In this document: positions 1-8,964 of the stretch, in pieces
How positions within the stretch are numbered: position 1 is the stretch's first letter
Layout of the letters: each line of letters starts with the position of its first letter
Assembly: GCA_028752905.1 (NCBI GenBank)
Contig: JAQNBH010000002.1
Location: 28,503,932 to 28,567,931 of the forward strand
From: Cladorhizidae sp. MBARI D1340-BT2
Taxonomy: Eukaryota > Porifera > Demospongiae > Poecilosclerida > Cladorhizidae
Length of the DNA stretch: 64,000 bases
Direction: 5' to 3'
Program-made: the position numbers and the translations under genes
Notes under the pieces: generated by a model
Seen by the model: only the letters and a program-made list of their open reading frames with translations
What the model was told of the DNA's origin: nothing
The model's database searches: none

Positions 1-183
1 TTTTTCCTGGCGTTTTCCAGTTGCCAAAGCGGTGGCCTGCCAGTGAAAAACCACTACATTTATTGATAATCTGTTCACATGTTGCAGATAAGGGCCTTCT
101 CTATCAGTTGACAAAATCTGGGACTTTGGTCTTGTTAATTAGGGCAGTTATGAATTGTACTCTTACTTGATGCTAAACATGTT
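1..183 (+). repeat. Partial monomer at the window start
   Basis: The last 183 bp of a 403-bp monomer, starting just before the dyad chain. No insert follows; the next monomer begins at 184. Confidence 0.95.
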
Positions 184-202
184 CTTGATATTTGCCCTAA
201 TT
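137..202. other. 10-bp inverted repeat flanking the insert junction
   Basis: AATTAGGGCA at 137-146 and TGCCCTAATT at 193-202 are exact reverse complements separated by 46 bp. The insert junction (183/184) lies inside this interval. Where an insert is present the arms are pushed apart, for example 540-549 and 1102-1111. The arms recur at essentially every monomer boundary. Confidence 0.8.
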
Positions 203-586
203 TGGTCTATATGTTTCTCATTTTCCCCCCGAAAATCTTGTTTTTTTGCCGTGAAGCTCATAACTTTTCTACACTTTACCCAAAAAAGATAATTTTTATA
301 TCACCGGATAGCCCTTCTAATTATCTGTCTTTTGTACGTGCCAAAATTTTGAGTACTCTAAGTATTAGCAAGTTATGGTGATTTGAAGTGTTAAGGTTTG
401 TGATTTTTCCTGGCGTTTTCCAGTTGCCAAAGCGGTGGCCTGCCAGTGAAAAACCACTACATTTATTGATAATCTGTTCACATGTTGCAGATAAGGGCCT
501 TTTCTATCAGTTGACAAAATCTGGGACTTTGGTCTTGTTAATTAGGGCAGTTATGAATTGTACTCTTACTTGATGCTAAACATGTT
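184..586 (+). repeat. Reference copy of the 403-bp monomer (M)
   Basis: This is the first complete monomer, phased so that the insert junction is its right end. It starts with CTTGATATTTGCCCTAATTT and ends with GCTAAACATGTT. The left half (184-387) contains C and T homopolymer runs (CCCCCC, TTTTTTT) and most positions that differ between monomer subtypes. The right half (about 403-586) is almost invariant across the window and holds the only relatively GC-rich patch, a chain of short dyads at 410-458. An 8-bp inverted repeat (CATAACTT at 259-266, AAGTTATG at 370-377) lies in the left half. This copy is of the subtype with GTGTTAAGG at 388, which usually precedes an insert. Confidence 0.97.
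410..458. other. Chain of short dyads in the invariant half of the monomer (reference copy)
   Basis: Four short inverted repeats follow one another: CTGG-N6-CCAG (410-423), GCCA-N6-TGGC (426-439), TGGC-CT-GCCA (436-445) and AGTG-N6-CACT (445-458). Three of them have the same 6-bp spacer. The chain recurs in nearly every monomer. Exceptions I saw are the copy with TTTTTCAG near 12121, the two copies with GCCAATG (near 4783 and 10031), and the copy near 63089 that lost one A of the AAAAAC spacer. A protein-binding site is possible; I cannot name a protein. Confidence 0.6.
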
Positions 587-759
587 AGCTTCGTAGATTA
601 TCCACACTTCACTGAATAGACTTGTTATACAGCTATTAAGATAGGACTCTCCAAGTGCTCTCTCTTGATACCAAACATCCATATATTCTGCACACTTCAC
701 TGTAATGGACTTGCAAGATAGGTATCTCTCAGTGTTCTCTATCTTGAGCTAAACATGTT
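587..759 (+). repeat. Insert subrepeat 1 (173 bp), reference copy
   Basis: Starts AGCTTCGTAGATTATCC and ends CTTGAGCTAAACATGTT. Its two half-repeats begin near 594 and 681; both carry CACACTTCACTG followed by AATAGACTTG or AATGGACTTG and then GATAGG. Its tail closely resembles the last ~24 bp of the 403-bp monomer. Confidence 0.9.
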
Positions 760-932
760 AGCTTCATAGATTCTCCACACTTCACTGTATAAACTTGATA
801 TATAGCTCTAAAGGTAGGCCTCTCTCGGTTCTCTCTCTTGATACCAAACATCCGTATATTCCGCATACTTCACAGTAATGGACTTGATAGAATCACAAGA
901 TAGGTTTCTCTCTGCTCTCTCTTGATGCTAAA
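760..932 (+). repeat. Insert subrepeat 2 (173 bp), reference copy
   Basis: Starts AGCTTCATAGATTCTCC and ends CTCTTGATGCTAAA. It carries most of the variation between insert copies: TATAAAC or AATAGAC after the first landmark, and CTCGGTT or CTCTGTT further on. Its second half-repeat has the diverged landmark CATACTTCACAG at 864. Confidence 0.9.
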
Positions 933-1092
933 TAGATTCTCCACACTTCACTGAATAAACTTGATATATAGCTATTAAGATAGGTCTCTCTCTGTGCTCT
1001 CTGTTGATATCAAACATCCATAATATTCTGCACACTTTACTGTAATGAACTTGATATGATTCGAATGATAGGTTTCATTATGTGTTCTCTAT
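933..1092 (+). repeat. Insert subrepeat 3 (160 bp), reference copy
   Basis: Starts TAGATTCTCCACAC, lacking the 7-bp AGCTTCA head of the other two subrepeats, and ends GTTCTCTAT at the right junction with the monomer. Copies differ at GTAATGAAC or GTAATGGAC and by a 4-bp TATA addition at ATATAGCTAT. The sequence ATTCGAAT within it is a short palindrome. Confidence 0.9.
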
Positions 1093-2404
1093 CTTGATAT
1101 TTGCCCTAATTTGGTCTATATGTTTCTCATTTTCCCCCCGAAAATCTTGTTTTTTTGCCGTGAAGCTCATAACTTTTCTACACTTTACCTAAAAAAGATA
1201 ATTTTTATATCACCGAATAGCTCTTCTAATTATCTGTCTTTTGTACGTGCCAAAATTTTGAGTACTCTAAGTATTAGTAAGTTATGGTGATTTGAAGTGG
1301 TAAGGTTTGGGATTTTTCCTGGCGTTTTCCAGTTGCCAAAGCGGTGGCCTGCCAGTGAAAAACCACTACATTTATTGATAATCTGTTCACATGTTGCAGA
1401 TAAGGGCCTTCTCTATCAGTTGACAAAATCTGGGACTTTGGTCTTGTTAATTAGGGCAGTTATGAATTGTACTCTTACTTGATGCTAAACATGTTCTTGA
1501 TATTTGCCCTAATTTGGTCTATATGTTTCTCATTTCCCCCCCGAAAATCTTGTTTTTTTGCCGTGAAGCTCATAACTATTCTACACTTTACCCCAAAAAG
1601 ATAATTTTTATATCACCGGATAGCCCTTCTAATTATCTGTCTTTTGTACGTGCTAAAGTTTTGAATACTCTAAGTATTAGGAAGTTATGATGATTTGAAG
1701 TGGTAAGGTTTGTGATTTTTCCTGGCGTTTTCCAGTTGCCAAAGCGGTGGCCTGCCAGTGAAAAACCACTACATTTATTGATAATCTGTTCACATGTTGC
1801 AGATAAGGGCCTTCTCTATCAGTTGACAAAATCTGGGACTTTGGTCTTGTTAATTAGGGCAGTTATGAATTGTACTCTTACTTGATGCTAAACATGTTAG
1901 CTTCGTAGATTATCCACACTTCACTGAATAGACTTGTTATACAGCTATTAAGATAGGACTCTCCAAGTGCTCTCTCTTGATACCAAACATCCATATATTC
2001 TGCACACTTCACTGTAATGGACTTGCAAGATAGGTATCTCTCAGTGTTCTCTATCTTGAGCTAAACATGTTAGCTTCATAGATTCTCCACACTTCACTGT
2101 ATAAACTTGATATATAGCTCTAAAGGTAGGCCTCTCTCGGTTCTCTCTCTTGATACCAAACATCCGTATATTCCGCATACTTCACAGTAATGGACTTGAT
2201 AGAATCACAAGATAGGTTTCTCTCTGCTCTCTCTTGATGCTAAATAGATTCTCCACACTTCACTGAATAAACTTGATATATAGCTATTAAGATAGGTCTC
2301 TCTCTGTGCTCTCTGTTGATATCAAACATCCATAATATTCTGCACACTTTACTGTAATGAACTTGATATGATTCGAATGATAGGTTTCATTATGTGTTCT
2401 CTAT
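1093..2404 (+). repeat. Module 2: two monomers + insert
   Basis: Monomers 1093-1495 and 1496-1898, insert 1899-2404. The first monomer is the post-insert subtype (GGTTTGGG). The second has seven Cs, CTAAAGTTTTGAA and GGAAG, and here directly precedes an insert. Confidence 0.95.
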
Positions 2405-3716
2405 CTTGATATTTGCCCTAATTTGGTCTATATGTTTCTCATTTTCCCCCCGAAAATCTTGTTTTTTTGCCGTGAAGCTCATAACTTTTCTACACTTTAC
2501 CCAAAAAAGATAATTTTTATATCACCGAATAGCTCTTCTAATTATCTGTCTTTTGTACGTGCCAAAATTTTGAGTACTCTAAGTATTAGCAAGTTATGGT
2601 GATTTGAAGTGGTAAGGTTTGGGATTTTTCCTGGCGTTTTCCAGTTGCCAAAGCGGTGGCCTGCCAGTGAAAAACCACTACATTTATTGATAATCTGTTC
2701 ACATGTTGCAGATAAGGGCCTTCTCTATCAGTTGACAAAATCTGGGACTTTGGTCTTGTTAATTAGGGCAGTTATGAATTGTACTCTTACTTGATGCTAA
2801 ACATGTTCTTGATATTTGCCCTAATTTGGTCTATATGTTTCTCATTTCCCCCCCGAAAATCTTGTTTTTTTGCCGTGAAGCTCATAACTATTCTACACTT
2901 TACCCCAAAAAGATAATTTTTATATCACCGGATAGCCCTTCTAATTATCTGTCTTTTGTACGTGCTAAAGTTTTGAATACTCTAAGTATTAGGAAGTTAT
3001 GATGATTTGAAGTGGTAAGGTTTGTGATTTTTCCTGGCGTTTTCCAGTTGCCAAAGCGGTGGCCTGCCAGTGAAAAACCACTACATTTATTGATAATCTG
3101 TTCACATGTTGCAGATAAGGGCCTTCTCTATCAGTTGACAAAATCTGGGACTTTGGTCTTGTTAATTAGGGCAGTTATGAATTGTACTCTTACTTGATGC
3201 TAAACATGTTAGCTTCGTAGATTATCCACACTTCACTGAATAGACTTGTTATACAGCTATTAAGATAGGACTCTCCAAGTGCTCTCTCTTGATACCAAAC
3301 ATCCATATATTCTGCACACTTCACTGTAATGGACTTGCAAGATAGGTATCTCTCAGTGTTCTCTATCTTGAGCTAAACATGTTAGCTTCATAGATTCTCC
3401 ACACTTCACTGAATAGACTTGATATATAGCTCTAAAGGTAGGCCTCTCTCTGTTCTCTCTCTTGATACCAAACATCCGTATATTCCGCATACTTCACAGT
3501 AATGGACTTGATAGAATCACAAGATAGGTTTCTCTCTGCTCTCTCTTGATGCTAAATAGATTCTCCACACTTCACTGAATAAACTTGATATATAGCTATT
3601 AAGATAGGTCTCTCTCTGTGCTCTCTGTTGATATCAAACATCCATAATATTCTGCACACTTTACTGTAATGGACTTGATATGATTCGAATGATAGGTTTC
3701 ATTATGTGTTCTCTAT
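2405..3716 (+). repeat. Module 3: two monomers + insert
   Basis: Monomers 2405-2807 and 2808-3210, insert 3211-3716. The insert is the AATAGAC, CTCTGTT, GTAATGGAC type. Confidence 0.95.
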
Positions 3717-5431
3717 CTTGATATTTGCCCTAATTTGGTCTATATGTTTCTCATTTTCCCCCCGAAAATCTTGTTTTTTTGCCGTGAAGCTCATAACTTT
3801 TCTACACTTTACCCAAAAAAGATAATTTTTATATCACCGAATAGCTATTCTAATTATCTGTCTTTTGTACGTGCCAAAATTTTGAGTACTCTAAGTATTA
3901 GCAAGTTATGGTGATTTGAAGTGGTAAGGTTTGGGATTTTTCCTGGCGTTTTCCAGTTGCCAAAGCGGTGGCCTGCCAGTGAAAAACCACTACATTTATT
4001 GATAATCTGTTCACATGTTGCAGATAAGGGCCTTCTCTATCAGTTGACAAAATCTGGGACTTTGGTCTTGTTAATTAGGGCAGTTATGAATTGTACTCTT
4101 ACTTGATGCTAAACATGTTCTTGATATTTGCCCTAATTTGGTCTATATGTTTCTCATTTCCACCCCGAAAATCTTGTTTTTTTGCCGTGAAGCTCATAAC
4201 TATTCTACACTTTACCCCAAAAAGATAATTTTTATATCACCGGATAGCCCTTCTAATTATCTGTCTTTTGTACGTGCTAAAGTTTTGAATACTCTAAGTA
4301 TTAGGAAGTTATGATGATTTGAAGTGGTAAGGTTTGTGATTTTTCCTGGCGTTTTCCAGTTGCCAAAGCGGTGGCCTGCCAGTGAAAAACCACTACATTT
4401 ATTGATAATCTGTTCACATGTTGCAGATAAGGGCCTTCTCTATCAGTTGACAAAATCTGGGACTTTGGTCTTGTTAATTAGGGCAGTTATGAATTGTACT
4501 CTTACTTGATGCTAAACATGTTCTTGATATTTGCCCTAATTTGGTCTATATGTTTCTCATTTTCCCCCCGAAAATCTTGTTTTTTTGCCGTGAAGCTCAT
4601 AACTATTCTACACTTTACCCCAAAAAGATAATTTTTATATCACCGGATAGCCCTTCTAATTATCTGTCTTTTGTACGTGCTAAAGTTTTGAATACTCTAA
4701 GTATTAGGAAGTTATGATGATTTGAAGTGGTAAGGTTTGTGATTTTTCCTGGCGTTTTCCAGTTGCCAAAGCGGTGGCCTGCCAATGAAAAACCACTACA
4801 TTTATTGATAATCTGTTCACATGTTGCAGATAAGGGCCTTCTCTATCAGTTGACAAAATCTGGGACTTTGGTCTTGTTAATTAGGGCAGTTATGAATTGT
4901 ACTCTTACTTGATGCTAAACATGTTAGCTTCGTAGATTATCCACACTTCACTGAATAGACTTGTTATACAGCTATTAAGATAGGACTCTCCAAGTGCTCT
5001 CTCTTGATACCAAACATCCATATATTCTGCACACTTCACTGTAATGGACTTGCAAGATAGGTATCTCTCAGTGTTCTCTATCTTGAGCTAAACATGTTAG
5101 CTTCATAGATTCTCCACACTTCACTGAATAGACTTGATATATAGCTCTAAAGGTAGGCCTCTCTCTGTTCTCTCTCTTGATACCAAACATCCGTATATTC
5201 CGCATACTTCACAGTAATGGACTTGATAGAATCACAAGATAGGTTTCTCTCTGCTCTCTCTTGATGCTAAATAGATTCTCCACACTTCACTGAATAAACT
5301 TGATATATAGCTATTAAGATAGGTCTCTCTCTGTGCTCTCTGTTGATATCAAACATCCATAATATTCTGCACACTTTACTGTAATGAACTTGATATGATT
5401 CGAATGATAGGTTTCATTATGTGTTCTCTAT
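3717..5431 (+). repeat. Module 4: three monomers + insert
   Basis: Monomers 3717-4119, 4120-4522 and 4523-4925, insert 4926-5431. The second monomer has TTCCACCCCG and the third GCCAATG, both shared with module 8. The insert mixes types: AATAGAC with GTAATGAAC. Confidence 0.95.
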
Positions 5432-6340
5432 CTTGATATTTGCCCTAATTTGGTCTATATGTTTCTCATTTTCCCCCCGAAAATCTTGTTTTTTTGCCGT
5501 GAAGCTCATAACTTTTCTACACTTTACCCAAAAAAGATAATTTTTATATCACCGGATAGCCCTTCTAATTATCTGTCTTTTGTACGTGCCAAAATTTTGA
5601 GTACTCTAAGTATTAGCAAGTTATGGTGATTTGAAGTGTTAAGGTTTGTGATTTTTCCTGGCGTTTTCCAGTTGCCAAAGCGGTGGCCTGCCAGTGAAAA
5701 ACCACTACATTTATTGATAATCTGTTCACATGTTGCAGATAAGGGCCTTTTCTATCAGTTGACAAAATCTGGGACTTTGGTCTTGTTAATTAGGGCAGTT
5801 ATGAATTGTACTCTTACTTGATGCTAAACATGTTAGCTTCGTAGATTATCCACACTTCACTGAATAGACTTGTTATACAGCTATTAAGATAGGACTCTCC
5901 AAGTGCTCTCTCTTGATACCAAACATCCATATATTCTGCACACTTCACTGTAATGGACTTGCAAGATAGGTATCTCTCAGTGTTCTCTATCTTGAGCTAA
6001 ACATGTTAGCTTCATAGATTCTCCACACTTCACTGTATAAACTTGATATATAGCTCTAAAGGTAGGCCTCTCTCGGTTCTCTCTCTTGATACCAAACATC
6101 CGTATATTCCGCATACTTCACAGTAATGGACTTGATAGAATCACAAGATAGGTTTCTCTCTGCTCTCTCTTGATGCTAAATAGATTCTCCACACTTCACT
6201 GAATAAACTTGATATATAGCTATTAAGATAGGTCTCTCTCTGTGCTCTCTGTTGATATCAAACATCCATAATATTCTGCACACTTTACTGTAATGAACTT
6301 GATATGATTCGAATGATAGGTTTCATTATGTGTTCTCTAT
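5432..6340 (+). repeat. Module 5: one monomer + insert
   Basis: Monomer 5432-5834, insert 5835-6340. Only 403 bp separate this insert from the previous one. CCTTTTCTATC is shared only with module 1. Confidence 0.95.
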
Positions 6341-7652
6341 CTTGATATTTGCCCTAATTTGGTCTATATGTTTCTCATTTTCCCCCCGAAAATCTTGTTT
6401 TTTTGCCGTGAAGCTCATAACTTTTCTACACTTTACCTAAAAAAGATAATTTTTATATCACCGAATAGCTCTTCTAATTATCTGTCTTTTGTACGTGCCA
6501 AAATTTTGAGTACTCTAAGTATTAGTAAGTTATGATGATTTGAAGTGGTAAGGTTTGGGATTTTTCCTGGCGTTTTCCAGTTGCCAAAGCGGTGGCCTGC
6601 CAGTGAAAAACCACTACATTTATTGATAATCTGTTCACATGTTGCAGATAAGGGCCTTCTCTATCAGTTGACAAAATCTGGGACTTTGGTCTTGTTAATT
6701 AGGGCAGTTATGAATTGTACTCTTACTTGATGCTAAACATGTTCTTGATATTTGCCCTAATTTGGTCTATATGTTTCTCATTTCCCCCCCGAAAATCTTG
6801 TTTTTTTGCCGTGAAGCTCATAACTATTCTACACTTTACCCCAAAAAGATAATTTTTATATCACCGGATAGCCCTTCTAATTATCTGTCTTTTGTACGTG
6901 CTAAAGTTTTGAATACTCTAAGTATTAGGAAGTTATGATGATTTGAAGTGGTAAGGTTTGTGATTTTTCCTGGCGTTTTCCAGTTGCCAAAGCGGTGGCC
7001 TGCCAGTGAAAAACCACTACATTTATTGATAATCTGTTCACATGTTGCAGATAAGGGCCTTCTCTATCAGTTGACAAAATCTGGGACTTTGGTCTTGTTA
7101 ATTAGGGCAGTTATGAATTGTACTCTTACTTGATGCTAAACATGTTAGCTTCGTAGATTATCCACACTTCACTGAATAGACTTGTTATACAGCTATTAAG
7201 ATAGGACTCTCCAAGTGCTCTCTCTTGATACCAAACATCCATATATTCTGCACACTTCACTGTAATGGACTTGCAAGATAGGTATCTCTCAGTGTTCTCT
7301 ATCTTGAGCTAAACATGTTAGCTTCATAGATTCTCCACACTTCACTGTATAAACTTGATATATAGCTCTAAAGGTAGGCCTCTCTCTGTTCTCTCTCTTG
7401 ATACCAAACATCCGTATATTCCGCATACTTCACAGTAATGGACTTGATAGAATCACAAGATAGGTTTCTCTCTGCTCTCTCTTGATGCTAAATAGATTCT
7501 CCACACTTCACTGAATAAACTTGATATATAGCTATTAAGATAGGTCTCTCTCTGTGCTCTCTGTTGATATCAAACATCCATAATATTCTGCACACTTTAC
7601 TGTAATGAACTTGATATGATTCGAATGATAGGTTTCATTATGTGTTCTCTAT
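6341..7652 (+). repeat. Module 6: two monomers + insert
   Basis: Monomers 6341-6743 and 6744-7146, insert 7147-7652 (TATAAAC, CTCTGTT, GTAATGAAC). Confidence 0.95.
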
Positions 7653-8964
7653 CTTGATATTTGCCCTAATTTGGTCTATATGTTTCTCATTTTCCCCCCG
7701 AAAATCTTGTTTTTTTGCCGTGAAGCTCATAACTTTTCTACACTTTACCCAAAAAAGATAATTTTTATATCACCGAATAGCTCTTCTAATTATCTGTCTT
7801 TTGTACGTGCCAAAATTTTGAGTACTCTAAGTATTAGCAAGTTATGGTGATTTGAAGTGGTAAGGTTTGGGATTTTTCCTGGCGTTTTCCAGTTGCCAAA
7901 GCGGTGGCCTGCCAGTGAAAAACCACTACATTTATTGATAATCTGTTCACATGTTGCAGATAAGGGCCTTCTCTATCAGTTGACAAAATCTGGGACTTTG
8001 GTCTTGTTAATTAGGGCAGTTATGAATTGTACTCTTACTTGATGCTAAACATGTTCTTGATATTTGCCCTAATTTGGTCTATATGTTTCTCATTTCCCCC
8101 CCGAAAATCTTGTTTTTTTGCCGTGAAGCTCATAACTATTCTACACTTTACCCCAAAAAGATAATTTTTATATCACCGGATAGCCCTTCTAATTATCTGT
8201 CTTTTGTACGTGCTAAAGTTTTGAATACTCTAAGTATTAGGAAGTTATGATGATTTGAAGTGGTAAGGTTTGTGATTTTTCCTGGCGTTTTCCAGTTGCC
8301 AAAGCGGTGGCCTGCCAGTGAAAAACCACTACATTTATTGATAATCTGTTCACATGTTGCAGATAAGGGCCTTCTCTATCAGTTGACAAAATCTGGGACT
8401 TTGGTCTTGTTAATTAGGGCAGTTATGAATTGTACTCTTACTTGATGCTAAACATGTTAGCTTCGTAGATTATCCACACTTCACTGAATAGACTTGTTAT
8501 ACAGCTATTAAGATAGGACTCTCCAAGTGCTCTCTCTTGATACCAAACATCCATATATTCTGCACACTTCACTGTAATGGACTTGCAAGATAGGTATCTC
8601 TCAGTGTTCTCTATCTTGAGCTAAACATGTTAGCTTCATAGATTCTCCACACTTCACTGAATAGACTTGATATATAGCTCTAAAGGTAGGCCTCTCTCTG
8701 TTCTCTCTCTTGATACCAAACATCCGTATATTCCGCATACTTCACAGTAATGGACTTGATAGAATCACAAGATAGGTTTCTCTCTGCTCTCTCTTGATGC
8801 TAAATAGATTCTCCACACTTCACTGAATAAACTTGATATATAGCTATTAAGATAGGTCTCTCTCTGTGCTCTCTGTTGATATCAAACATCCATAATATTC
8901 TGCACACTTTACTGTAATGGACTTGATATGATTCGAATGATAGGTTTCATTATGTGTTCTCTAT
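7653..8964 (+). repeat. Module 7: two monomers + insert
   Basis: Monomers 7653-8055 and 8056-8458, insert 8459-8964 of the AATAGAC, GTAATGGAC type as in module 3. Confidence 0.95.

Larger units (their letters stand above)
184..1092 (+). repeat. Module 1: one monomer + insert
   Basis: Monomer 184-586, insert 587-1092. The insert is the TATAAAC, CTCGGTT, GTAATGAAC type. The single-monomer run is a rare arrangement, seen again only in module 5. Confidence 0.95.
587..1092 (+). repeat. Reference copy of the 506-bp insert (I)
   Basis: The insert begins directly after CATGTT and ends directly before CTTGATATTT, which are contiguous in monomer pairs without an insert. It has no terminal inverted repeats, no target-site duplication and no open frame, so it does not look like an intact transposon. 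Internally it is three tandem subrepeats (587-759, 760-932, 933-1092), each built from two half-repeats. The shared landmark CACACTTCACTG, exact or with one or two changes, occurs at 603, 691, 776, 864, 942 and 1031, giving spacings of 88, 85, 88, 78 and 89 bp. Runs of CTCTCT give it a pyrimidine-rich plus strand. Confidence 0.95.
184..5431 (+). repeat. 5,248-bp higher-order repeat, copy 1
   Basis: Four modules with 1, 2, 2 and 3 monomers, each ending in a 506-bp insert (8 monomers, 4 inserts). Markers shared with copy 2 at the same offset are CCTTTTCTATC near 502, ACCTAAAA near 1189, AGCTATTC near 3845, TTCCACCCCG near 4159 and GCCAATG near 4783. These establish it as a real HOR rather than a coincidence of spacing. 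Confidence 0.95.

Noticed and set aside
137..202. Telomere-like TTAGGG and CCCTAA strings
   Set aside because: Single hexamers once per monomer boundary, not tandem; they are part of the AATTAGGGCA inverted repeat.
401..425. Pyrimidine tract plus CAG resembling a 3' splice site (TTTTTCCTGG...TTTTCCAG)
   Set aside because: No coding exon or convincing donor nearby, and it recurs in every monomer.
388..573. Recurrent 61-codon open frame with GTG start in most monomers (here and about every 403 bp)
   Set aside because: It exists because the monomer right half is nearly invariant. Every change seen in it alters the residue, adds a stop (GTTGAC in five copies, GTTAAC at 37236-37241) or shifts the frame (near 63089), with no synonymous excess. 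It has no recognisable domain and a non-canonical start for a eukaryote.
1054..1075. RNA polymerase III B-box-like GATTCGAATGA in subrepeat 3
   Set aside because: Lacks the GGTTCGA core, has no A-box at proper distance and no tRNA fold; more likely just the ATTCGAAT palindrome.
587..1092. Insert as a transposable element
   Set aside because: No terminal inverted repeats, target-site duplication, poly-A tail or coding remnant, and always the same junction and orientation. A nested satellite fits better.
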